From positions 1 through 6,565 of the forward strand of contig JAEYYQ010000355.1 in the NCBI GenBank assembly GCA_023428365.1: a DNA stretch of 6,565 nt, in the 5' to 3' direction. The translations under genes were made by a program, and so were the position numbers. The stretch is from Pseudomonadota bacterium (GTDB lineage Bacteria; Pseudomonadota; Alphaproteobacteria; Rhizobiales; Hyphomicrobiaceae). The notes beneath the pieces are model-generated. The model worked only from the letters and a program-made list of their open reading frames with translations, had not been told where the DNA came from and ran no database searches. Shown piece by piece: positions 1 to 6,304 of this stretch. Positions within the stretch are counted from its first letter, which is position 1; every line of letters starts with the position of its first letter.

Positions 1-89
1 GCCACGTCTTGCTGCAACCGGTCGATTCCCCGCCGGCCTGCGCCCCAGGACGGATAGAAGCCACGCATAGCCGACGAGACCGAACACAC

Positions 90-2753
90 ATGACCGGCGT
101 CAACGAGATCCGCAGCGCGTTCCTCGATTTCTTCAAGACCGAGGGGCACGAGATCGTGCCGTCGTCACCGCTGGTGCCGCGCAACGATCCGACGCTGATG
201 TTCGCCAACTCCGGGATGGTGCAGTTCAAGAACGTCTTTACCGGCGTCGAGAAGCGCCCCTACACGACCGCGACCACGGCGCAGAAGTGCGTACGCGCGG
301 GCGGCAAGCACAACGATCTGGAGAACGTCGGCTACACGGCCCGCCATCACACGTTCTTCGAGATGATGGGCAACTTCTCGTTCGGCGACTACTTCAAGGA
401 GCGCGCCATCGACATGGCGTGGCGGCTGACGACCAAGGTGTTCGGCCTGCCAAAGGACAAGCTGCTGGTCACGGTCTATCACACCGACGACGAGGCGTTT
501 AACCTCTGGAAGAAGATCGCGGGTTTCCCGGACGAGCGTATCATCCGCATCCCGACCAGCGACAACTTCTGGCAGATGGGTGACACCGGCCCGTGCGGCC
601 CGTGCTCGGAAATCTTTATCGACCAGGGTCCGGCGCTGCAGGGTGGCCCTCCGGGCAGCCCCGACGAGGACGGCGACCGCTTCCTGGAATTCTGGAACCT
701 CGTGTTCATGCAATACGAGCAGGTGGCTGGCGGCGATCGTACGCCGCTGCCGCGTCCGTCGATCGATACCGGCCTCGGCCTGGAGCGCATGGCCGCGATC
801 ATGCAGGGCGTGCATTCGAACTACGACATCGATCTGTTCAAAGCGCTGATCCGCTCGTCGGTCGAAGCCATCGGCGTCGATGCGGAAGGTCCGCGCAAGC
901 CGAGCCATCGCGTGATCGCGGATCACCTGCGTGCGTCGTCGTTCCTGGTGGCTGACGGTGTGCTGCCGTCGAACGAGGGCCGCGGCTACGTGCTGCGCCG
1001 CATCATGCGCCGCGCGATGCGTCATGCGCAGTTGCTCGGTGCGAAAGATCCGGTGATGTACCGCCTGGTGCCGACGCTGGTGCGCGAGATGGGCGCGGCT
1101 TATCCGGAGCTCGTGCGCGCCGAGGCGCTGATCACCGAAACGCTGAGGCTTGAGGAAACCCGTTTCCGCAAGACCCTGGTGCGCGGTCTGCAGATTCTTG
1201 ACGAGGAAAGCGCCAAGCTCGGCGCGGGCGATGTGCTGTCCGGCGACGTGGCGTTCAAGCTGCACGATACGTTTGGATTTCCGCTCGACCTGACGCAGGA
1301 CGCGCTGCGTGCCCGCAAGATCAAGGTCGACAGCGACGGCTTTGAAAAGGCGATGGAGCGCCAGCGGGCTGAAGCGCGCAAGAACTGGGCGGGTTCCGGC
1401 GATACGGCGGCGGAGACGGTGTGGTTCACGCTGCGTGAGAAGCTCGGCGCGACCGAGTTCCTCGGCTACGACACCGAAACGGCTGAAGGCGTCGTCACCG
1501 CGCTGGTGAAGGACGGCAAGGAAGTCAAATCGCTCAAGACCGGCGAGACCGGCTTCGCGGTGCTCAATCAGACCCCGTTCTACGCAGAAAGCGGTGGCCA
1601 GACCGGTGATCATGGCGTCGTCAGCGGGCAGGGTATCCGCGCCACGGTCACCGACGTGCAGAAGCGCGCCGATGGCCTGTTCGTGCACGCCGTCACGGTG
1701 GACGAGGGCACGCTCAAGGTCGGCGCTGCGCTGGAACTGAAGGTCGATCACGCACGCCGCTCGGCGATCCGCGCCAATCACTCGGCAACCCATCTGTTGC
1801 ACGAAGCGCTGCGCCTGACGCTCGGTGATCACGTGGCGCAGAAGGGCTCGCTGGTCGCGCCGGATCGTCTGCGCTTCGACTTCTCACACACGAAGCCGAT
1901 CACGGACGAAGAACTCGCCAAGATCGAGGAAATCTCCAACGCGCAGATCCTCGCCAACGCGCCGGTCGAGACGCGGCTGATGGCTGTCGATGACGCCATC
2001 GCGTCGGGCGCCCGCGCGCTGTTCGGCGAGAAGTACGGCGATGAAGTGCGCGTCGTCTCCATGGGCACGCGCCAAGGCAACAAAGTATTCTCGGTCGAGC
2101 TGTGCGGTGGCACTCACGCGACGCGGACCGGCGATATCGGCCTCGTGCGCGTGGTCGCCGAAACCGCGTCGGCTGCTGGCGTGCGCCGCATCGAGGCGCT
2201 GACGGGCGAGGGCGCGCTGGCTTATCTCGCCGCGCAGGATACGCGCGTGCGCGATGCAGCGGCTGTTCTGCGCGTAAGGCAGGAAGATGTCGTCGATCGC
2301 GTCAAGGCCCTGATGGATGAGCGCAAGACGCTCGAAAAGCAGCTCGCCGATGCCAAGCGCCAACTCGCGCTGGGTGGTGGCGGCGGCAATGGTGCGGCTG
2401 CGGCGGATGCCGTGCGCGAAGTCGGCAAGGTGAAGCTGCTGGCGCGGACGGTGGAAGGCCTCAACCCGAAGGATCTGCGCGGTCTGGTCGATGACGGCAA
2501 GAAGCAGGTCGGCTCCGGCATCGTCGCGATCGTCGGCGTGACCGAGGACGGCAAAGCCGGTCTCGCGGTCGGTGTTACGGCGGATCTGACGGGTTCCTAC
2601 AGCGCCGTCGACTTGGTGAAAGCCGGTGCGGAAGCACTCGGCGGCAAGGGCGGCGGTGGTCGTCCCGACATGGCGCAGGCCGGCGGCCCCGATGGCACCA
2701 AGGCGGCTGCCGCGCTGCAGGCGATCGAGCAGCACCTCGCCGCTGGAGCCTAA
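90..2753 (+). CDS. alaS: Alanyl-tRNA synthetase (AlaRS)
   Basis: Cytoplasmic class II aminoacyl-tRNA synthetase that charges tRNA-Ala with alanine and hydrolyses mischarged Ser- or Gly-tRNA-Ala. The 887 residues match the usual bacterial length (about 875-890) and all domains are present. The catalytic core is N-terminal, with the [15 protein letters not shown] block near residues 89-103 and motif 3 GLGLERM at 228-234. The editing domain has zinc-site residues H564 and H568 (HSATH) plus C672 and H676 (CGGTH). A coiled coil lies near 733-760, then a Gly/Ala-rich linker (762-772), then the C-Ala/DHHA1 domain with the signature [13 protein letters not shown] at 854-866. I chose ATG 90 because the protein then begins [15 protein letters not shown], as family members do; the in-frame TTG at 9 would add 27 residues unlike the family. 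The Shine-Dalgarno is weak (GACGAG near 73-78). No promoter is evident in bases 1-89. Identification is near certain. Confidence 0.98.
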   Translation: MTGVNEIRSAFLDFFKTEGHEIVPSSPLVPRNDPTLMFANSGMVQFKNVFTGVEKRPYTTATTAQKCVRAGGKHNDLENVGYTARHHTFFEMMGNFSFGDYFKERAIDMAWRLTTKVFGLPKDKLLVTVYHTDDEAFNLWKKIAGFPDERIIRIPTSDNFWQMGDTGPCGPCSEIFIDQGPALQGGPPGSPDEDGDRFLEFWNLVFMQYEQVAGGDRTPLPRPSIDTGLGLERMAAIMQGVHSNYDIDLFKALIRSSVEAIGVDAEGPRKPSHRVIADHLRASSFLVADGVLPSNEGRGYVLRRIMRRAMRHAQLLGAKDPVMYRLVPTLVREMGAAYPELVRAEALITETLRLEETRFRKTLVRGLQILDEESAKLGAGDVLSGDVAFKLHDTFGFPLDLTQDALRARKIKVDSDGFEKAMERQRAEARKNWAGSGDTAAETVWFTLREKLGATEFLGYDTETAEGVVTALVKDGKEVKSLKTGETGFAVLNQTPFYAESGGQTGDHGVVSGQGIRATVTDVQKRADGLFVHAVTVDEGTLKVGAALELKVDHARRSAIRANHSATHLLHEALRLTLGDHVAQKGSLVAPDRLRFDFSHTKPITDEELAKIEEISNAQILANAPVETRLMAVDDAIASGARALFGEKYGDEVRVVSMGTRQGNKVFSVELCGGTHATRTGDIGLVRVVAETASAAGVRRIEALTGEGALAYLAAQDTRVRDAAAVLRVRQEDVVDRVKALMDERKTLEKQLADAKRQLALGGGGGNGAAAADAVREVGKVKLLARTVEGLNPKDLRGLVDDGKKQVGSGIVAIVGVTEDGKAGLAVGVTADLTGSYSAVDLVKAGAEALGGKGGGGRPDMAQAGGPDGTKAAAALQAIEQHLAAGA

Positions 2754-2770
2754 GTTTCCCTGATCAACAG

Positions 2771-2796
2771 ATTGTCGGTTTCCGATCGCCGACAGT
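2771..2796 (+). terminator. Hairpin just after alaS, weak terminator candidate
   Basis: Bases 2771-2778 can pair with 2789-2796 (core TGTCGG/CCGACA, one G-U wobble, 10-base loop), starting 17 bases after the alaS stop. There is no T-run after the stem, so a classical intrinsic terminator is not supported. It could be a 3'-end-stabilising or attenuating structure, or chance. Confidence 0.25.
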
Positions 2797-2805
2797 TCAG
2801 CTTAA

Positions 2806-2838
2806 CCTTCGGGCCATCCGCATCAACCGGCCCGGAGG
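2806..2838 (+). promoter_or_regulatory. Hairpin sequestering the kelch gene Shine-Dalgarno
   Basis: CCTTCGGGCC (2806-2815) is complementary to GGCCCGGAGG (2829-2838) over ten consecutive pairs: eight G-C, one A-U and one G-U wobble, with a 13-base loop. The 3' arm contains the full Shine-Dalgarno GGAGG (2834-2838), which lies 4 bases before ATG 2843. If it forms in the mRNA, the ribosome site is buried. A terminator is less likely because no T-run follows the stem. The pairing is read directly from the sequence; the regulatory role is inference. Confidence 0.45.
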
Positions 2839-2842
2839 ATCC

Positions 2843-3901
2843 ATGTCGCTGACCCGCCGCACCGTAATGACCGGTCTCGTGGCTACGCCGTTCGCGGCCT
2901 ACGCCCAGGATCCGAAGATGCTGGAACGGCTGCGCGGTGATGCGAGCCCTGTCGTTCTGACTGAAGACCAGATCGCCCAACGGTTTACCGCCAGCCCAGC
3001 GCCCGCCGGTCCAGCAGGCAGTTGGCAAGCGCGGGCCGCTCTGCCTATTCCTCGCTCGGAAATGGCGTGGGCCACGGCCACGCGCGGTCGGATGCATGTC
3101 ATCGGCGGCTATGCGCAGCAGGCCGTCAATCGGCCGTATCATCACGTATACGATCCGGCCCAGGACAAATGGGAAGAACTTGCGCCGCTGCCTCTCGGTG
3201 CAAATCATGTCGCCGTAGCTGCAACCGACGATACGGTTTTTGCCTTTGGCGGGTTCGTTCAGCAGAACCGCGACCCGCATCGGGAAACGTTCGCTTACGA
3301 TCTCGATGCCAATCGCTGGCGGTCTCTCGCCCCGCTCCCGCGCGCACGGGGAGCAGCCGGACTGGCCATCGTCGGCGGCAAACTGCATCTGATCGGCGGC
3401 GCCCAGGGCACCACTGACCGGCTCAGCATCGCCTGGCACGACGTCTACGATCCGAAGGCCGATAGCTGGGAAACGCTGCCTGACATGCCAGGCTTTCCGC
3501 TCGATCATAAGGGCGTTGTCGTGATCGGCGACCGCATCCACCTGATCGGCGGCCGTATCAATACGTTCGCGACCAATGTGGGCCACCATCAGGTGTTCGA
3601 TACGTCGACCGGCAAATGGGAGACGAAAGCCCCACTGCCGACGCCGCGCTCAGGCCATGGCGCCGTACTGCTCAACGGGCGAATCTGGTGCATGGGCGGT
3701 GAGGAAACAGGCAAGGTTTTCGGGCAGCTCGAAAGCTACGACCCGGCGACCGACCGCTGGCAGAGCCACGCTCCGATGATGACACCGCGGCACGGTCTGG
3801 GGGCGACAGCCATCGACGGCAAGATCTATGTCGCGGGTGGTGGTGTCGTAGTCGGCGGTGGAATTCAGTCCTCGATCCACGAAGCCTTCACGCCGGCATA
3901 G
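2843..3901 (+). CDS. Exported six-bladed kelch-repeat beta-propeller protein
   Basis: A 352-residue protein, probably periplasmic. The N-terminus LTRRTVMTGL resembles a twin-arginine (Tat) motif, followed by a hydrophobic stretch and an AYA-QD cleavage site after about residue 21. Six kelch units follow, each marked by a GG doublet (88-89, 136-137, 185-186, 236-237, 285-286, 332-333), spaced 48-51 residues. Five of them have a downstream Y/F-D pair (103, 152, 202, 252, 299) and Trp (110, 159, 209, 259, 306). The missing sixth Trp is probably supplied by W61, before ALPIPR, as in propellers closed by an N-terminal strand. Propellers of this type bind partners or carbohydrates and some are enzymes; no catalytic signature of galactose oxidase or NanM is recognised, so substrate and role are unknown. 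The start is supported by GGAGG at 2834-2838. It probably forms an operon with the gene 4 bases downstream. Confidence 0.85.
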   Translation: MSLTRRTVMTGLVATPFAAYAQDPKMLERLRGDASPVVLTEDQIAQRFTASPAPAGPAGSWQARAALPIPRSEMAWATATRGRMHVIGGYAQQAVNRPYHHVYDPAQDKWEELAPLPLGANHVAVAATDDTVFAFGGFVQQNRDPHRETFAYDLDANRWRSLAPLPRARGAAGLAIVGGKLHLIGGAQGTTDRLSIAWHDVYDPKADSWETLPDMPGFPLDHKGVVVIGDRIHLIGGRINTFATNVGHHQVFDTSTGKWETKAPLPTPRSGHGAVLLNGRIWCMGGEETGKVFGQLESYDPATDRWQSHAPMMTPRHGLGATAIDGKIYVAGGGVVVGGGIQSSIHEAFTPA

Positions 3902-3905
3902 TGCG

Positions 3906-4466
3906 ATGATCGACAGGCGCGCCATCCTCGGGTTGTCGAGCTTGGCAGGATGCGCCGTTGCTGTCGGCTGGTTGAGCTGGCCCCGACAAGCTTTTGGGTT
4001 TGGCCCGGTCTCCCTCGGTCAAACAAAAGACGCTGCACTGACGGCTCTCGGTCCGGGATTTTTCGCGCAGGATCTCTGCAGCGGAATGCTCGGAGTCCTC
4101 TACAGTGTCCGCGATCCTGGCTTTGCCACCTCGGACGGGGATGCGATGCCCGTGATGGCGATGTTCGGCGCCTCCGGTGATCGCGTCACTGAGATCAGCG
4201 CTTCTCTGTCATGGCCGAATGGCGGGATGCCTATCGAAAGCTGGCACGCGCTCGTGAGAGATCAGGAGACAGAGATCAGTCGCCGTATAGGCACGACCGG
4301 TCGCGCGGCGGGATCTCTGAACGATGACCTTGCGGCAGAGACCAGCCGCGAATTCAACACGGGAGATGCGACGGTGACGCTTCGGTCACGCTGGATGCGT
4401 CGCAGCGGTGCGGCATTCTCGCAAATTCACCTGCTGATGGCGGGTGAAACGCGCGTCATTGCGTGA
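3906..4466 (+). CDS. Small exported or lipoprotein-like protein, unknown function
   Basis: A 186-residue protein that I do not recognise. The N-terminus is MIDRRAILGL, then SSLAGC: a charged region with an Arg pair, a hydrophobic stretch and a perfect lipobox LAGC with C16 as the candidate lipidated residue. Hydrophobicity continues past C16 (AVAVGWLSW), so a longer Sec/Tat signal ending near AFG at 29-31 or an uncleaved anchor is also possible. The mature part begins GFGPVSLGQTKDAALTALG, faintly like the opening helix of BamE/SmpA-type small lipoproteins; I do not rely on that. One other Cys (C58) is present. ATG 3906 has no clear Shine-Dalgarno and lies 4 bases after the kelch stop, which suggests translational coupling. 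An in-frame GTG at 3858 inside the kelch gene would put 16 polar residues before the signal and is less likely. Rare codons (AGA, ATA) occur near 4257-4290. The 3' end overlaps the convergent GDPD gene. Confidence 0.75.
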   Translation: MIDRRAILGLSSLAGCAVAVGWLSWPRQAFGFGPVSLGQTKDAALTALGPGFFAQDLCSGMLGVLYSVRDPGFATSDGDAMPVMAMFGASGDRVTEISASLSWPNGGMPIESWHALVRDQETEISRRIGTTGRAAGSLNDDLAAETSREFNTGDATVTLRSRWMRRSGAAFSQIHLLMAGETRVIA

Positions 4467-5463
4467 GATTGACCGACGTCCGTTCGATCTGACCGGCAAG
4501 CGGCGCGATGACCTCGACCCGGTTCGTCCAGATGTACCCGTCAAAATCCTTAGGCACGCGTGCATAGTCTTCCCGCGTATCGATGCCCGCGACACCGAAG
4601 TTGCCCAGCGCAACCGGACCGACCAGAATGACCTCACTCCCCACTGACCGCATGCGAGCAATGAACAGCTGCGGCCATCCCCACATGAATGGAGCCACGT
4701 TGACGGGAAGCATGACCTGGGTGTCCCGGCACGACCGTGGAACCCTGCCCAGCCAACCCTGAGAAAAATAGCGTAACAGGCAATTTTTGAGCCCGCTTCG
4801 CGTCCAGGTGTTGAGGTCGGGCATCAGCTTCTTGGCCGCGCGGGTCGGCTCGTCTCCACCATAGGCGCCCCAGACGGCCTCCCTCCATTCCGGGCGGGTG
4901 TTCACAAGATCGGCCAGCATCCCGCCTTCGCGTGTCTCGCGGCTCTTGAAGTTGACCAGGAAATGCTGGCCCGGAAGCGCCGCGAGCACCTCTTTCAGCT
5001 CAGGCATCAAACCGATTCCCTTACCCCGGAACGGATAGTTCTGCCCGTCCGGCGTGTAGCCGTAACCGATATCCAGCGACTTCAAATGCGCCATATCATG
5101 GCTGCGGGTCTCGCCGGTGCCGTTGGTGCGGCAATCGAGCGTCCAGTCGTGGAACACCGCGAACTGACCATCTGTCGTGGGATGGACGTCGAGTTCGACG
5201 ATATCGGCACCTGCTTCGAAAGCCGCCTTCATCGATGCGACCGTGTTCTCCAGATAGGCGTGCTGCGGTGAAACGATTCGATCGGCCGTACACGTATCGC
5301 GCTCAATGCCGGTGCGATCGTAGGTTTGATGCATGCCGCGATGGGCGATGATACGGACGCCTGCATTCGCCGGCGGAGTGGCGCGCCAGCTTGCATTACC
5401 GAAATAGACGGCGGCTGCGATCAGCAAAAGCACGCCGACCGCGATGCTGCGTTTACGCCTCAT
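4456..5463 (-). CDS. Membrane-anchored glycerophosphodiester phosphodiesterase family protein
   Basis: GDPD enzymes hydrolyse glycerophosphodiesters to glycerol-3-phosphate and an alcohol, with a metal ion, on a TIM barrel. This 335-residue protein starts MRRKR and has one hydrophobic segment at about 6-22, giving an inner-membrane anchor or signal with a periplasmic catalytic domain. Family landmarks in order are AHRG (40-43; catalytic H41), LENT (71-74), VELDVH (89-94; metal ligands E90 and D92), DGQFAVFHD (98-106; H105) and PELKEVL (154-160). All key residues are present, so it is probably active. Unusually, 28 residues separate HRG from ENT where about ten are typical, and this insert carries C58. 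C111, C228 and C245 are also present, so disulfides are possible. The substrate is unknown; other barrel phosphodiesterases of similar sequence cannot be excluded. The start is supported by GAGGGGA (5476-5470), 6 bases before the ATG. It is convergent with the small protein gene and divergent from the yrbL-like gene. Confidence 0.9.
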   Translation of the reverse strand: MRRKRSIAVGVLLLIAAAVYFGNASWRATPPANAGVRIIAHRGMHQTYDRTGIERDTCTADRIVSPQHAYLENTVASMKAAFEAGADIVELDVHPTTDGQFAVFHDWTLDCRTNGTGETRSHDMAHLKSLDIGYGYTPDGQNYPFRGKGIGLMPELKEVLAALPGQHFLVNFKSRETREGGMLADLVNTRPEWREAVWGAYGGDEPTRAAKKLMPDLNTWTRSGLKNCLLRYFSQGWLGRVPRSCRDTQVMLPVNVAPFMWGWPQLFIARMRSVGSEVILVGPVALGNFGVAGIDTREDYARVPKDFDGYIWTNRVEVIAPLAGQIERTSVNLTQ

Positions 5464-5469
5464 GCGCTA

Positions 5470-5476
5470 TCCCCTC
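5470..5476 (-). promoter_or_regulatory. Ribosome binding site of the GDPD gene
   Basis: On the minus strand GAGGGGA lies 6 bases before ATG 5463, a good purine-rich Shine-Dalgarno that fixes this start codon. Further upstream on the same strand AATAAT (5540-5535) could serve as a -10, but no matching -35 is seen, so the promoter itself is not called. Confidence 0.6.
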
Positions 5477-5563
5477 GTGATCCAATGCGAAACAGCCGCG
5501 CGATTGCGGCGTCGTCATGACACGAGAAGGGCTCATTATTGCCGCAGGAGGGGGGACTTCGTC

Positions 5564-5593
5564 TGTTGCGCAGTGATTGCTACAATCGCAACA
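5564..5593 (+). promoter_or_regulatory. Inverted repeat around the yrbL-like gene promoter, operator candidate
   Basis: TGTTGCG (5564-5570) and CGCAACA (5587-5593) form a perfect 7-base inverted repeat separated by 16 bases. The candidate -10 (5581-5586) lies inside it, a place where a bound dimeric repressor would block RNA polymerase. No regulator gene is adjacent. No PhoP-type (T/G)GTTTA direct repeat is seen, although yrbL is PhoP-controlled in enterobacteria. A 7-base repeat can arise by chance in a region this size. Confidence 0.3.
5578..5586 (+). promoter_or_regulatory. Extended -10 promoter of the yrbL-like gene
   Basis: TGCTACAAT fits the extended -10 form TGnTATAAT with one mismatch. 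Transcription would start near 5593, leaving a leader of about 32 bases before GTG 5625. No good -35 is found at 16-18 bases upstream, which is tolerable for an extended -10 promoter. Its position argues against the in-frame TTG at 5577 as a start, since that codon would lie inside the promoter. Confidence 0.4.
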
Positions 5594-5624
5594 TTCCACA
5601 ACAGCCTCTCAGCGGATTTCTACA

Positions 5625-6290
5625 GTGCCCAAGCTTGTTCTCTCGGATCTCGTTCCCGTTGCGAAAGGGAGCATCCGTGACGTTTATCGTCATCCGGACG
5701 ATCCAAGCCTGCTGATCAAGGTGATACGGCAGTCGACGCAGGATGAGAAGTTCGGCAGTGGACGGCGCTGGTACAAGTCAAAAAAGCGGCGCTACGGCCA
5801 TCTGGTGAGTTACGTCCGTGAGATTCGCGAGCACATCGCGGTCAACGCCGCCGGCACGGAGCATCCGGACTATCTGCAGAAGATCGTCGGATTCGCGGAG
5901 ACCGATCTGGGGTTGGGGCTCGTCGTGGAGGCGATCTTTGCGCCTGATGGTAGCTATGCACCGACACTGCGCACGCTCGCGTCGACTGGGCAGATGGCAA
6001 CAGACGACGTGCAGCGTGCTTTCGACCGTTTTTGCGATGCGATCGCCGGCTCACCGGTCATCATCGCCGATCTTCATATGGCAAATGTCGTCTATGGTTC
6101 GCGAGACAGCGCGCCGCCGCATTTCGTAATCATCGACGGTGTCGGCCACAAAACACTGGTTCCGCTCGAGCTCATGAGCCCGTGGATCAATCGTTGGAAC
6201 AACCGGAAGAAAATCAGCAAGTTACGCGAGCGTGTTGCGAGTTATCGAGGAGTCACGGCGGCGCTGGTCGATCGCAGCGCCGCCGCATAA
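5625..6290 (+). CDS. YrbL-family (PhoP regulatory network) kinase-like protein
   Basis: A soluble 221-residue protein resembling enterobacterial YrbL, a small protein-kinase-fold member of the PhoP regulon with no established substrate. Family-like features are the N-terminal GSIRDVYRHP (15-24) with LLIKV and K32, the block KIVGFAETDLGLGLVVEAI (86-104), and near the C-terminus IIDGVGHKTLVPL (169-181) followed by a basic WNNRKKISKLRERV stretch. Kinase-like residues are present: K32 (VAIK-type Lys), E66 or E69, D149-L150-H151 and N154 (catalytic loop DLHMAN), and D171 (DFG-like DGVG). Phosphotransfer activity is therefore plausible but unproven. I chose GTG 5625 because the protein then starts MPKLVLSDLVPVAKGS, close to the family start; AGCGGA at 5611-5616 gives a partial Shine-Dalgarno. 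The TTG at 5577 would add 16 unconserved residues. A hairpin overlaps its 3' end, and it converges on icd with a 14-base gap. Confidence 0.85.
   Translation: MPKLVLSDLVPVAKGSIRDVYRHPDDPSLLIKVIRQSTQDEKFGSGRRWYKSKKRRYGHLVSYVREIREHIAVNAAGTEHPDYLQKIVGFAETDLGLGLVVEAIFAPDGSYAPTLRTLASTGQMATDDVQRAFDRFCDAIAGSPVIIADLHMANVVYGSRDSAPPHFVIIDGVGHKTLVPLELMSPWINRWNNRKKISKLRERVASYRGVTAALVDRSAAA
6256..6285. terminator. GC-rich hairpin at the 3' end of the yrbL-like gene
   Basis: CGGCGGCGCTG (6256-6266) pairs perfectly with CAGCGCCGCCG (6275-6285), an 11-base stem with an 8-base loop, ending just before the TAA at 6288-6290. It lies inside the coding sequence and about 20 bases from the convergent icd stop, a position expected for a shared terminator. 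No T-run follows on either strand, so Rho-independent termination is uncertain. A weaker 6-base stem (6298-6303/6312-6317) lies next to it over the icd stop. Confidence 0.4.
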
Positions 6291-6304
6291 CTGCATAGGG
6301 CGTA

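Noticed and set aside
165..1832. Long open frame (555 codons) on the minus strand inside alaS
   Set aside because: It is antisense to an unmistakable alaS. Its composition is typical of the shadow frame of a GC-rich gene, it has no recognisable domain, and it spans conserved alaS motifs.
2373..2408. Low-complexity GGT/GGC and GCG/GCT codon run in alaS
   Set aside because: It encodes the flexible Gly/Ala linker between the coiled coil and the C-Ala domain, a normal variable region in AlaRS, not a repeat element.
1884..2735. Second long minus-strand open frame (283 codons) in the 3' half of alaS
   Set aside because: This is the same antisense GC3 effect. It overlaps the editing-domain and C-Ala motifs of alaS and has no independent support.
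2750..3589. Minus-strand open frame of 279 codons across the alaS-kelch gap and kelch gene
   Set aside because: The plus-strand kelch frame has regular repeats, a signal peptide and a Shine-Dalgarno; the antisense frame shows no motif.
5546..5555. Strong Shine-Dalgarno-like purine run (AGGAGGGGGG) in the intergenic region
   Set aside because: No ATG or GTG follows at a usable distance. The TTG at 5566 opens a frame out of phase with the yrbL-like gene and without meaning, and the run is upstream of the proposed transcription start.
5517..5576. Small open frame of 19 codons (ATG 5517 to TGA 5574-5576), in frame with and just before the yrbL-like gene
   Set aside because: It has no Shine-Dalgarno, lies upstream of the proposed -10 and shows no sign of homology to the YrbL N-terminus, so it is most likely chance.
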